From Icerya purchasi (Eukaryota > Arthropoda > Insecta > Hemiptera > Monophlebidae), in the NCBI GenBank assembly GCA_039619475.1, contig CM077115.1:180884106-180948105 (forward strand): a DNA stretch of 64,000 nt, in the 5' to 3' direction. Shown here in pieces: positions 22,663 through 34,305 of this stretch. The notes under the pieces were generated by a model, which was not told the DNA's origin, did not search any database, and saw nothing but the letters and a program-made list of their open reading frames with translations. A program made the position numbers and the translations under genes. Within the stretch, counting starts at the first letter, position 1. Each line of letters opens with the position of its first letter.

Positions 22663-23819
22663 TGTTACAAATCTAACTATTGGTCACACTGTTCCAGACG
22701 CTATTTGATATGAATCTATCTATTGGTCACTGTTCCGGACGCCATTTGGTGTGAATCTATGCTTTCGATTCCCTGTTTTCGAAAAACCCTTTTGATATTT
22801 GATACAAATTCAGTCGATCCTTCTCGGGGAAGCCATTTAATATAAATTCCGTCGATCCTTATTTAAGTTTAAACAAAATATCGGGCGCCAGAGGCAAGAG
22901 CGGCTTGCCACCACCGGATAAACACTCTGCCGAGCAGAGCGCTAGGTTTTTTTTTACGAGATAAAAAAAAGATTATATAAAAAAAAATTCGTGAAAATAC
23001 GCCGTTCGAAGGCGTAGCGTGAGTCTCCGCGGTGGAGATGTCACGGGCTCACCACGTGTCCAATAACGAAGACTTCTATAAAACGCGTATATTTAAACAA
23101 AGTTTACAAAAAGAAAGGAAAAAAAAAAACACAGGTGAAACAAATTCCAAACATTACGAGTACAATTAAACATAAAAAACGAAATTTCGGTCAAAATTGC
23201 GCTAAATGTATGCGGAAATTAACGATGACTAGGGTAAAAATAGATACGACGTAACGACGTGATTTTACAAGCAAATTAAACGATCGACCATTATTGACTG
23301 ACCAGCGAATTAATTCTCTCTCGTAATATAGTGCCATGCACACACGACGATCTCGGTACACGATGGGCTATTCCAAGCGACATAGTTGAATCGCTGAAAT
23401 TACCCCGTACCTTATCAATTAATTCGAACGCCGTCGAATTTTCTAGAATATTTCTATCTAACCCGTATTATAAAGCGACTACGGATTTCACAAACTTCCC
23501 TCAGCTCGATGTTTTCGGCTCAGCTGTTACCGCCGACGCGCACTCGCCTCGGACTCGTAGAGTACTCTCCACTATCGGCCGCTACCAACAATACAAACGC
23601 ACCACACAGTCTCACCTGACGCAGTCGTCCGTTCGACCGTGCCCGGGAATTGTCGATTTTAGCCGATAAGCATCTCCGATACCCACTACGATCGGCGATT
23701 ACGTCGAATAAAACGCGGTGTTCGATAAATCACGAAATAAATGATTTTAATCAGAGAAATATATTTTTATAATTCGAACACCGCTAAAAGATAGCGCTAT
23801 AGGTATCGAATCCGTTACA
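22663..23819. repeat. possible solo LTR
   Basis: The block begins TGTTACAAATC and ends ATCCGTTACA, the TG...CA form with GTTAC near both ends seen in Gypsy-type LTRs. It has a different, more GC-rich composition than its surroundings, an AATAAA at 23708, and internal short repeats. The flanking bases (AATAT and ATTTG) are not a clean target duplication and no internal retroelement genes adjoin. The 112-codon frame 23331-23669 within it matches nothing I know. The LTR assignment is an inference. Confidence 0.3.
22677..22760. repeat. two-unit tandem repeat, about 42 bp
   Basis: CTATTGGTCAC...GTTCCAGACGC is followed at 22720 by CTATTGGTCAC-TGTTCCGGACGCC, both ending in GAATCTAT. The units differ by a 2-base gap and a few substitutions. 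It lies at the left edge of the possible LTR. Confidence 0.7.
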
Positions 23820-26001
23820 ATTTGGAACAACTGAAGCATGTTTCAAATAGAGCACCGTTTGTTAATTAATGAAACCGAAAATGAATAAAATATCTGTTAT
23901 GAGATAAAAAAAAAAAAAAACGATGAAATAAACCCGCATTTTATAACTTTTTTCGTATTTTGTTGAGCAATATTTTCGGAACAAGCTAAAGTTAATTAAT
24001 AAAAACGTTTGTTTACGAAAGTAACTGAAGAGCAATTATTTCTTATTTCTTTATTTTATTTTATCGTTTATATTTCTTCGATTTTCGTATTAAAGTTAGG
24101 GGCAATATCGTTTCGGCCTCAAAGATTCGGTTCCACCGATTTTAACGTTTCAGCCGCGAAATGTTTCGACTTGGTCCTTTTTCCATGTAGATCTGGTTTA
24201 CTGTTAGTGAGTTTTTAATTTTTTTTTTTTTTTTTAATTAATATTATATTTAAAGCGTAAAGTAATCATCGAATCAAAAAAAAAAAAAAAAAAACACAAT
24301 CCAGCAAATTAGTCATTAATTTGCTTAGAAAATAAATCAGCGGTTTCAATGTTTTCTTGTTTTGTTTTTTTTTCGTTTGTATATCGCTTAAAAAACTATT
24401 TTCTCTTGTAAAGACTTGAGAAATGCTGATTATATATTCATTTAGCGGGTTGTTATTTCAATAAAAATTTTCGGGAAAAATTAGTCCATCGCCGCAATAA
24501 TTTCCCACTATGACAGATTTCTTCACTTTCAAAAAAACGGACTGGGCCGAATTGTTGGAGTCGAATTATTAAGGTCAAAACGGTAGAGACCCTTAAAATT
24601 AATGACCACCGAGATTCCTCAGGAAAACTTCTTAAAGGGTATATTTTCTATAATAGATGGAGGAGGCTTTTAAATTAAGATATGTCCGCGGAAGTTAGAT
24701 AACATATTTTAAATTTAAACTATTTTAATTTTGGCTTACCACCAATGAAATAGGATCCTATTTCTATCCTTAAAAACATAGCTGAGGATAAAAATACATT
24801 ACGCAGCTATTGATGATACTCCGGATAAAATGAAATTACCAAGTGAGGATGTACAATAGTATCTAAAAATAACGTTATTAATGTTTGTTTTCTTGTGTTT
24901 TTCTTTTTTTCCATTCGCCCTTAATACTTTTTCGTATTATATAATTTATGGTTGTGTGTATCTGTTATTTTTTGTTTGTTTTTTTTTTTTTTTTTTGGTG
25001 TGTGGTGTGTTGGGGGGTTGCTACACCGCGATCTGTGCCAGCTGTTTTTCTACAAACTTTTAGAGTGTTTTTATTATTTTAGTTTATATCAGAAAATTCT
25101 CTTTCGCTGCAAATTGATCGTTTTACTTTCCATTTTGTTCGCTAAAATTGACACCACTTTACGGTAATACGATTGTTTCGTGTCACAATGAATTTCTGTA
25201 TATCAAAGAAGGCGTAAAGAGAATGGCTCGAGGCCTCCTCGAAGACTTGTTCAACGTCCGTTAATTTCGTTCCATTTTTTCTCGTCCGACCCCTCTTCGT
25301 TTGCTTCTCTTTGTTAATTCATCATTTTGTTTCTTAGTCCATTTCTTTTGTATTCTCAACAGTTCCTTCTTCCCATCCTTTATCGTTAAAAGCAACTCGT
25401 AAACTTTTTCCTACCTTACACTTGCTCACAACACTCACTTCGAACGTCTTCCGTCGGTTTTGTTGGAAATTGGCTTAAAAGCTTTTATAAAGTTGTTTTG
25501 TAATCAACTCCTTAATCCGACTTCAAAATAAAACTTAAGCAAAACTGTAGCAAAGGATAAAAAACGAAAAAAGCAAATTCAAAAATAAGCCGCGAGTAGC
25601 CGCCCCCCGTTCGTTCGACTACTAAGAGACAGCAAAAAAACAAAAAAGAACTGAAGGCGCTTTTCGAAAACAATATATACTCTATTATTTTAAATCTAAA
25701 AGGTGCGCTGTTCAGAAATTACTATCATGTACATTTCTAACCGGACAATTTAGTGACACACTATACGGTAACTCCAAATCGCAAAATTAACTTTCACTTC
25801 TAGTCATAGCAACTAGGAAAATTACTACGGCTATTTCCGTAAATTGTCTACTATACCACTTAATCAGCCCCTAATATCCTCCCGCTCGGGATCATTCTTC
25901 CTGGTCATTCGTATGTAACTGGTGTTTAGTACTCTATTTATGTGTCTTTTTTTTTTCCGGAATGCTTTAATCCAAAACAATTCTTCGATAATGGCATATT
26001 T
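23820..26001. other. no gene seen
   Basis: AT-rich sequence with several A- and T-runs (24220-24235, 24278-24294, 24976-24995). Open frames 24009-24218, 24881-25063 and 24952-25167 are low-complexity and hydrophobic, so I do not call them. Confidence 0.5.
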
Positions 26002-26715
26002 TTAACCTTCGAGTAGTCGTGCCTAAAATTGTAACACGACTGGTCGCGCGATGTATTTTGTGCACCAGTTTAGATTTTTAATATTTTTTTGGCTATTTAT
26101 TAACTATAACTGTGCGATTCAAATAGAGAAATGATAAACACGCTTGTTTAGTATAAAAATATATTCTCTAACAAGCGTAATCGAGAAATATTAGTAATCA
26201 AAAGACTGAAATTCTTCTAAAATTTGACATGAAAATACAATTTCATGTTGATATTATAAAAAAGTAAACAATGAAAACAAATAATATAACATAAAAAGAC
26301 AAAAAATGATTCGTGACTCGCAGTAAAACAATTTATGCACTTCAATACATTTTCTGAATGACTTTTACAAACTTGTATTCGACATGAATCACATTTTTTC
26401 GTAGCGCCCTGAATGTTTTTTCTGCCACAAAGGAAGCATTTTTTAGGCGGTTCTTCTATGCTTTCTTCTTGTACTGATGAATAATTTTTTGATCTGTCTG
26501 TCGGATTTTTCTATGAAATGATCTTTCGTTAGTTTAAACGCTAATGTTTTCAAGAACACTCTCCTACTCACCGGTTTCTCATTCGGATCGCAGCATTTTA
26601 AATTCAGCGACGTGAAAAGTATTGTGAAGAGCCACCGCTTAGTTATTCTAGACACATTGTTGTAAGCTGCGAACAACTTGTCAACAGTATCAATGCCACC
26701 CCTATTGTTCGGTTA
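26002..26715 (-). mobile_element. piggyBac-like transposon, 3' part
   Basis: The end of the element is marked by TTAA at 26002-26005, the piggyBac target site, followed by CCTTCGAGTAGTCGTGCC and a subterminal AACACGACTGGTCGCGCGA. The transposase C-terminus reads toward it on the minus strand. Nothing upstream of 26715 continues the transposase; the sequence passes into an (AAT)n tract at 26735-26775, so the other end is lost. A matching inverted TTAA end was not found nearby. Confidence 0.65.
26285..26715 (-). pseudogene. piggyBac-like transposase C-terminal fragment
   Basis: From 26712 the minus strand gives RGGIDTVDKLFAAYNNVSRI and TKRWLFTILFTSLN, then PNEKPVSRRVFLKTLAFKLT. These are the GGvD and NPNEK...RR..FLKxLgxxLt blocks near the end of piggyBac-family transposases. 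After a frameshift near 26480 the other frame reads PPKKCFLCGRK, KKCDSCRIQVC and KCINCF, a Cys-rich zinc-binding tail like the one that contacts the transposon ends. The catalytic DDE core lies upstream and is absent. The transposase is therefore dead. Identification rests on these blocks plus the TTAA end. Confidence 0.8.
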
Positions 26716-29494
26716 AGCGAGAATTTGAAAGATAGTAATAATATTAATAATAATGATAATAATAATAACAATAAAAGTAGCCATAACAATCTCACTAAAT
26801 CTCACCAAAGGGAGGGATAGATCCAAATTAAAGGAAAAACAGATCACGTAATTAAGGGATGATGTCCCCTTATCTTGTTAAAACTTTTAATGTAATAAAA
26901 ATATTGCCGCGCGGATGAAGAAGCCTAATTGAAAAAAGCGGAATGCACATTATTCCTAAAGTAGGAAGAACCGGTGGTGGATCTATTTAGCTCCAAAAAA
27001 TTTAGCCTCTATAAACTAAGAAAAAGTAGCAGAAACTGGAATTAGTGTGCGATTCTTATTCAAACCTCAAAAAAAAAATCCCAAAAAAAAGCTCTCGATA
27101 AAAGGAACGCGATATTTTCATAAAAGTTTATAGTTATATTTTCTCTTCAACTGAAACAATTAAGATAAAAAACGTGCGATATATTTTCCTAGACTCTAAT
27201 TTATCCGAAAAATATTGTCAAATTAAAACAGGGTTCAAAAGTGTTCTTCATTGATTTTGTCTAATTTTTTTGACCGTTTCTAATATATTCTTCTCAAGTC
27301 TTTTTTTTTCCCTTTTAATAAATTTAAACCATTTCTAGAATTAAACTAAAGAGCTCATTAAAGCCTCGCGAGTTACAGTTTACCTCGGTCATTATGTGAG
27401 CAATTTAAATTCACCATCAGTCATTACCCTCAAAGGCCGCATTAAATAAATAGACACCATTTCCTTCCTTAATAGTGGGGAAAAAAAAGAAGGTGAAATT
27501 TCGACGGATTTCTGAAATGTTTCCTTCGTTACCAATTTTTTCACTGTGTAATTGTGCAAACTCAATTTTCACTTGCAGGCCAAAAGAAACAAAAGAAGCT
27601 GCTAAATTATTTACATTTACTTTATATTATTTCTTTAATTTTTTACCCGGTTGCTTTTTATGAATTTTTACAGAATTAATAGACCTGTTAACATTTTTTT
27701 TTTTTTTAAATTAACGGAATGTCTATGCGTAAGATTTAAAAATAAAAATTTACTTTTCCCATTTCACCGTATGCGAACGAATCAGCTGATATATTCGTAT
27801 ATTAGACGAATTAATTATATGTACGAATGGATTAATCAGTACACATGATTTTACGCAACGCGTACGTTTTATTTACTTTCTAAAGAAGGGGATAAATGCT
27901 TCAATATCGTATTCGTACTTATTAAATAATAAATTTGGAACTGCTGGTAGAATTTTGTTGCAAATATTTCTGTTAAATCGCGTGGTTTCGCGGTTCGCAA
28001 TAAGTAACGGATCCGGTAGCAAAAAGTTCTTTCAATTAATTTATTTATGTTTGTCTTTTGTTTTAACCGGCGTGAAGCTATCTGAAGACCCCCCCCCCCC
28101 CCCAATAGTTTTATACGGGGTTAAAAAAGAAAGAAAAAAACTTCTTTGTACGTTTCAATTTTTTCCAGATATCAGTCGTACTTCAAAGAACAGAGGAAAC
28201 TTCTTCGTTTTCCCAGCAGACAATGTCTGGGCAAACTTTTATGCAAGTTATTAAAAGTTCACTGACGTATATGGGAACTGAATAAATTGGGTTTAAATTG
28301 AACTGGGAAAAACCATTCTGGAAAAGTTATATATGAAAAAAAAATTAACAGCGTAACTGAAACGAAATTAAGAACTGACGTTAAAGTCGTTACAAATTAC
28401 AATTCCTTAACCGCAGTGGAATTTCACGTTAAACGTTCAAAGTTGAGTTTGAAAATTAATTAAGATAAAAAGTACCGTTACTTTATTCATTTAGTTCTTT
28501 CCGGAGGTTACTGAGATTTAAGCAAAATTCAGTTTAATAAAAGTTGTAACGCCGCTCTGATTTAATACGTCCCGCATTATATATTGTTTTTGTCAAAAAC
28601 AGCTCTTTTTAGATTTCTGAACGGTTTATATTTTGCCGATTTTATTTCATTACCGATTTATTGTATATAAAAACTTACGTAAATGACAAAACCAAAAAAG
28701 AGTTGTATTTTTATCAATTTCCAGAACATGGACGGTTGTTTGAAATATTGCCTCGGTCATTGAAAGTACCACGAAATTGGTGTAATAAAGAATAATTTTA
28801 AGAAATCTAATTAAACTACGTGGTTATATCGAAATAAATTTATTTAAGAAGTAAAGAAAATAAGTAACGAAAAATTAAAGTGTTTATTTTTTAAAACTGT
28901 TATTCACTTACAAAATCCGAACATATTTATAGGTACGTTTAATTTCCAAGACTAATATCAGATACAATTTTTTAACAACTTTGTAAAAAAATACGAAATC
29001 GTAATAATGTTATAACTTTTTCTGGTTAATTGCAATATATATCCGTCAATTTATTAATATTTAAACGTACATTTATTCAATTATACGAGCACATCTGTTT
29101 AACAAACAAATAACTGTGAGAATAAACACACCTATGTTTAAACTTTAATGTTACGAAGTTGTAACTTAACCAGTGAAACAATTCGCAAGGGTCTCTATTT
29201 TTTTAGTAGGAAATCTGAGATGCAAAAAATGTAAAGATGATACAAGAGAGCTTGTTGAACTACATTCGATTCTGAGACGACTCAAAAAACATAAATTTGA
29301 ATTTTGCAAAGCTTATCAACCGTTTTCATTTCAATGTTCAAACGAACATCGTAACAACTATTATAAATGTGAATAATGAATTAAGTAGAATTTTAACATC
29401 TTAATAAAATTAACATTTGTTGAGGAATAGATTATCGCTTAAGTTCGTGCAACTACATAGATTATCGTATAAAAGGGAAGACCATTAATATGGA
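26716..29494. other. no gene seen; microsatellite and C-run
   Basis: Includes an (AAT)n-rich tract at 26735-26775 and a run of C at 28089-28103. The open frame 29173-29376 (plus, 67 codons, with a CKKC and a CSNE segment) is unassigned. I see no element ends and no supportable gene. Confidence 0.45.
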
Positions 29495-29854
29495 TCTTCT
29501 TCCTTCTCTCAACCTAATGGTTGGTGGATACTACCTATTCGTACATCTCTGCTGTACAGACACAGGCATAGTGTACTAGGCAATTATTATATGCAACGCA
29601 GGTGTTACATTCGGAACTGATAGTAATCGTTTGATTTATCGATATACAAATGCAGTCCCGTGTGTGTCTGCTGTATACTGACCTAGTGCGCATATGATGT
29701 TGTACATGGTGGTTTGCCATTGCCTTCCTCCACGCGATTATCAGCGATTATTTATTTATTTAATTCTTGTAATAAGTTCGTCGTCGCTTGGGATCGAACC
29801 CGTGACCTCCATAGCGGAAGTCAAGCGCTCTAGCAACTAGGCTATTGCGACGAC
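29495..29854 (-). repeat. tRNA-derived SINE, copy 2
   Basis: The best-preserved head of the family. On the minus strand from 29854 it reads GTCGTCGCAATAG, with a GCGACGAC partner (8-bp acceptor-type stem), an A-box-like TAGCCTAGTTG, and a B box GGTTCGATCCC. The body has CATATGATG(reverse), the GGCAATGGCAAACCACC block and GTACGAATAGGTAGTATCC near the 3' end. The tail near 29495 is purine-rich (GAAGGAAGAAGATCC). Unlike the other copies, I cannot tell what it landed in. Confidence 0.85.
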
Positions 29855-31670
29855 ATAGAGGACAAATTATTAATTTTCCTCGATATAGAGCGAGTACATT
29901 TTTTGCCCCATTGAATAAATGTTAATTTTAAACATATATATATATATATTTACATTCATAGTGACATGTACTAACTTCATGGCGTTAAAATCGCTCGTAA
30001 CGATATTGATTTCACGTCGTGGGAGTGATCGGAGCATATCGCTCACTCGATCATGAAATAACTGTGCTCCTTCATTTGAAACAGACACAGTTAGCGCACA
30101 TACTTTTAAAGTAGGTTAATGTTAACTGGCCTCAATCGTATTATCAAAATAATACGTTCATTGATGGCATCCTTTGACAGTATTATCAATTTTCTTGTGC
30201 ACCATGAACCCGCTCTGCTCAATGTGCTACTACTTGAACTGTTAATGTGATTTCCTTCGAAATGGACATAATATGTTCCTGATAAACCATAAAAATCGTT
30301 ATTCTATGACAGGCATCGATTCCTGTTCTACAATGTGAATTTTTTTCCTGCGCCTTTAAGTCCGCCTAAATTTCACGTAGCTATTCCATTTGTTTCAAAT
30401 ATCCTGAATTTCGTTCTAGGATTTTCGCATATCGTACACTCTGACCCCGAAATTTAGAACGCCTCAGTCGAGTAGCATGTCGCATATTTCACATTTCGAT
30501 CGAAAGAGTCGAAACGTTGCTTGCCAAACGACAAATTGTGTGACATATATGAGTTATTTGTTCAGACATTAATATACACGCGGCAATAGACTACCATATA
30601 GAGTTTCCCCTTACTTGCAGTAGGATTACCGGTATTTCCTAACAGCTAGAGATCAGACACTGACGAACACAAACCGCGTTCCTAACGCGGAATGCAGACG
30701 CTGCTGGATTTCGTACCGGACACGCTTTGTCTGATTCCTCCGTTAGGACCTGACTTGGGAGATACTCTTCTGGTAGTGTTACACTATCACCGTCAGCTCT
30801 TAAATTCCTCGGAATAATCAAAACCATTCCGCGTGCCTCCTCCTCGAAGAAGTTTACGTACTTCTTTTGCGACGGCACTGAAGAATTCGAGTGTTTACCC
30901 CCTGCAGCGCGTTATATTTAACAACATCAGTAGTATCAGTCTGTTGATTGGTTGATTGATAGAAGCAGATCAAATCACAATCTTTTCTTCCATTCCCCCC
31001 TTCTTCTGAATTCTTGGTGTTCCTGTATCCTGCATAACTTGTTCTACGAATTTTCTTCTCGTTCTTCCTCTTGTGCGTTTACCTTCCACTACACGCTATA
31101 TACATTTTGCCGGAAAGTAAGTTTCCTCTCCGTCTCTGTGCCTGGTTAATGTGTATCAACTGGAATTGTATTGGTAATAATAGTTCTGCAACCCATTACG
31201 ACAGTCATACTCAAAAGCAACATTAGTAGTAAAAATGCTCTTTCATAAAACGTAAAGATAAGAAATAATTTCGAAAGAAAAACAGTGTCGTCTTCTTAGA
31301 CACAGTTATATTTTTAAAATTTGATCGATTTCAATTACATATTGTTTACCGAAATTATAAATACGATTATTTAAGTTTCATATTAATTTTTGAACAATTT
31401 TTTAAAAGGGTAAGATGAATCCTTTTATTCAACAAAAATCATTCCTTGTCCGTTTTAAAGTTGAATCGGAAAAAAAATTGCTCGAGCACATTGTAATATT
31501 TCGCAACGCCACTCGATCATATAACGCAGCGATAATGAAGATTATTTTTGTAAATTAGAAAAAAGAAAAAAGACACTCTCATTTTATTTATAAACATTCC
31601 CGACTTAGTTAGACATTTGTGTTTGGTCGGAAATGGAGAAAAATCTTGAAAAACTCTTGAACAATAACAG

Positions 31671-31705
<35 letters not shown>

Positions 31706-32339
31706 GATAGGACGAATGTAAGAAGGAAAAATGTCAGCAGAGTGAAGCGCGATTAGTTATTGAAAAGCAAGTTGATGCGATGCGGCCGTTCATCCGGTTA
31801 TCGGAATGATCAAAATATTCCTGCGGCTGAAGTTTTTTCCGGAAGAGCTTCGCCATTCCTTCGAATTTCAGGGAGGTTAAAACTGTAAGAAATAATTATG
31901 AACGAAATTTATCAAGCGGGCAGCTAGCGCTACGTAAAGCCGCATATGACTGTGGCAGTGTGTGTGTGCAGTTTTTCTTAAATAAATAACCCGTCCGCTG
32001 GTTCGGAAAACGTACTCGTATTATCAGCAGAGGCCGACTGGCAGCCCCGGTACCGGTACTAGTAGTAAATCCTTTGATTTATCGTTAACATAAGACCGGC
32101 CATATTTCTCCTCGAGTTACGGCCTTTTGTTTTTATTAACGGCTGCGAAAAAGTTAAACATTTCGCGAAAATAATTTTCTAAAGAGAGTACATGTTGCGG
32201 AAAGAATTCCCCGCCTACGCCCCCCCCCGCAGCAGAGCCACTTACATACGTCATCTCCCGGTGCCCCCTTTATTTCTTCTTTCGTCGATTGCACCAATCT
32301 TAACTAGGCGCTGCCGTCAAAGCTCGCCCCGAAAGAAAA
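29855..32339. other. no gene supported; one possible exon-like frame
   Basis: Contains a short (TA) tract at 29937 and a run of about 32 T at 31673-31704. On the minus strand 30878-30639 is open for 79 codons, is less AT-rich than its surroundings, and is preceded by a TTCTTCAG acceptor-like site. Its product (FFEEEARGMVLIIPRNLRAD at the start) matches no family I recognise. It is worth checking against transcripts but is not called as a gene. Confidence 0.3.
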
Positions 32340-33113
32340 ATGTTACCGGTTCCTGGAACTACCGTTCTGATGTTGCAAATATGTCTTTCTTCCTTTGTGC
32401 CGCCACTCGAGCCGAACCGGGCTCGGCTGACCTTCGCTGCGAAGCTGTCACCTGCTGAAATAAAGGTCATCTTTCACCGGCAGCTCTATTTCTTTTCCGT
32501 CACCTCGTCACATCATTCATCCGGTCGTCGCGAACTGGCAGCAACCGCTTCTTTCTTGCACTCAACTGCACTGCTAACTACTAGAGGTGTGCTCGCTGCT
32601 CGGTGGACAATTCAATATTGCCATTATTTCCTCCGAGAGCGCGCAACTTTATTTAGCGCCTTCGTTTTCATGCAACGACGCAACTCCAAGAGAAAAATGA
32701 TGCACCAGATTTTACCCTTCCTTCTTCATTCGGAACGGTCGAAAAAAAAAAGCAACTCGCCTAACACTAAACTAACTTCCGGACAAACAGCCGAGCCACA
32801 GTGTCTCTGTGAAAATTACGATTTTCCACTTGTATGTAATATTTTCCGCGATCGCTTTACTATAGTAATTTTCGCGCTGCTTCGCCTCTCACTGGCCTTT
32901 TTTTCAATTGTGAACTTTCTTCGAGCATCCTGTAGGCCCCCCGCCGGAAAATTCGTGTTCTTTTACCGCTTGCAGTTCCATCCGGTTAGCAGTGAGCAAA
33001 CGAGCTATTTCGGTATGCTTTTCTGTAATATTACTCTTTCAACTCCATCAGAGTTCACCAGCGTTTATTCTACCAATGTGATAATATTTGCCGGACACAT
33101 TTCGATACGATGA
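32340..33113 (+). CDS. hypothetical open frame, 257 codons, probably spurious
   Basis: The longest open frame in the window not belonging to a transposable element. The predicted protein is rich in Ser, Leu, Phe and Arg, with a hydrophobic stretch near residues 175-190 (VIFALLRLSLAFFSIVNFL), and has no domain I recognise. An overlapping frame (32192-32458) is open at the same time, and the DNA here is GC-richer than average, so stop codons are rarer by chance. No promoter or splice evidence supports it. I list it because a 774-base frame is unusual for this region, not because it looks like a real gene. Confidence 0.1.
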   Translation: MLPVPGTTVLMLQICLSSFVPPLEPNRARLTFAAKLSPAEIKVIFHRQLYFFSVTSSHHSSGRRELAATASFLHSTALLTTRGVLAARWTIQYCHYFLRERATLFSAFVFMQRRNSKRKMMHQILPFLLHSERSKKKSNSPNTKLTSGQTAEPQCLCENYDFPLVCNIFRDRFTIVIFALLRLSLAFFSIVNFLRASCRPPAGKFVFFYRLQFHPVSSEQTSYFGMLFCNITLSTPSEFTSVYSTNVIIFAGHISIR

Positions 33114-33421
33114 TACTTCGCTTAACAGCAATTTTAATTTTTATACTACGAAGTGAATTCCATAAGTTTTTCTTTTTCCTGTTTTACCTATTTTATGCAT
33201 ATTTTGTATTTCCATTCGAAATTCTTCTTATATCTTTTTATTTTACTTCCGAAAAAAGAAAGCAACAAATAACGTTGCAATAAATATGCGACATTTGCTC
33301 GGCTGAATACACAGATAAATCGATATTCGCAATCAGTACGACAGTGGATATTTATAAAATCATCCTTAGGTCGCTACTGATATCATTTCTGTCTGCCCTG
33401 CTGGTGCATTTTATTCGCATA

Positions 33422-34302
33422 TAAAGGGGGTTGTCCATATTAGGTGGATCCATCTGAAAACATTGTAACTTTGACGAGGAATATGAGAATGTCTAACGAC
33501 ACAGCACGTGTTTGACGCGTCAGTCTTAGGAGATTTTTTCTATGCAGCAGTACAGACACCAATCAAACGCGCTGAAATTGTTCAGCTGTACATTCAAAAT
33601 AACTTCTCAATAGTGAAAACTTAATATGCACGGAGAAAATAAATAAAGTGAAAATTGCGCCGTTAAAGAACACAATAAAGAGTTTGCACGAAAGACTTTT
33701 ACCTTCTCATACTGTCACCAATCCGAATAAAAGCGACCTAGACGATCCGATAAAAATATCGCGGCCGTAGAAGCCAGTGTTGAACGGCCACCGCAGACAT
33801 CAGGTTCAACAGCGGTGAAGCAACAACCGTCAATCAGGTGTTCGTTATTTTTTTGATGACGATTGTTCGTGAAAACGATATAGAGCATTTCTGGTTTTAA
33901 CAAGATAGGGCACCACCTCATACATCTCGTGCCACAATCGATTTTGTGAAGCCATTATTCCCCGGTCGCTGTAATTTTGACTGGCCTCCGCGTTCGCTTG
34001 ATTTGACACCGCCAGACTTTTTTCTCTGGGTCTACATAAAGTCAAAAGTTTATATCAGCAAGCCAAGGACGCTAGACGAACTTAAGGCCGCAGTCCGCTA
34101 GGAAATAGCCATATCGGTCGGATCATTAGCAACTACGATGGGAAAAAAAAACAGGAAGGGTGACCACTTGAGTGATTTAGTCTTCCGAAAGTAATGTAAT
34201 CAAATCTCCTTAAACCAAATTAAATAATTTTTCACATGTATATAGGAAAAAACGTGTTTTTTTTCATGCTTTTTCTTTTTTTTCTAATATGGCCAACCCT
34301 AT
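33422..34302 (+). mobile_element. mariner-like element, internally deleted
   Basis: The ends are inverted repeats: GGGTTGTCCATATTAG at about 33428 and, read inward from the right, AGGGTTGGCCATATTAG (34300-34284), with TA flanks. Between them is a decayed transposase. The N-terminal helix-turn-helix part (IKRAEIVQLYIQNNFSIVKT) is followed by a jump to the C-terminal half of the DDE core: F-stop-QDRAPPHTSRATIDF at 33895, with TAA at 33898-33900, then WPPRSLDLTPPDFFLW. Second and third Asp residues are visible, 31 residues apart, a little shorter than usual. The first Asp and the middle of the protein are missing. It could only move if supplied with a transposase. Confidence 0.75.
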
Positions 34303-34305
34303 ATA

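Noticed and set aside
24881..25167. Membrane protein genes in two overlapping plus frames
   Set aside because: Phe/Tyr/Cys-rich translation of a T-rich stretch including a 20-base T-run. The hydrophobicity is a composition effect.
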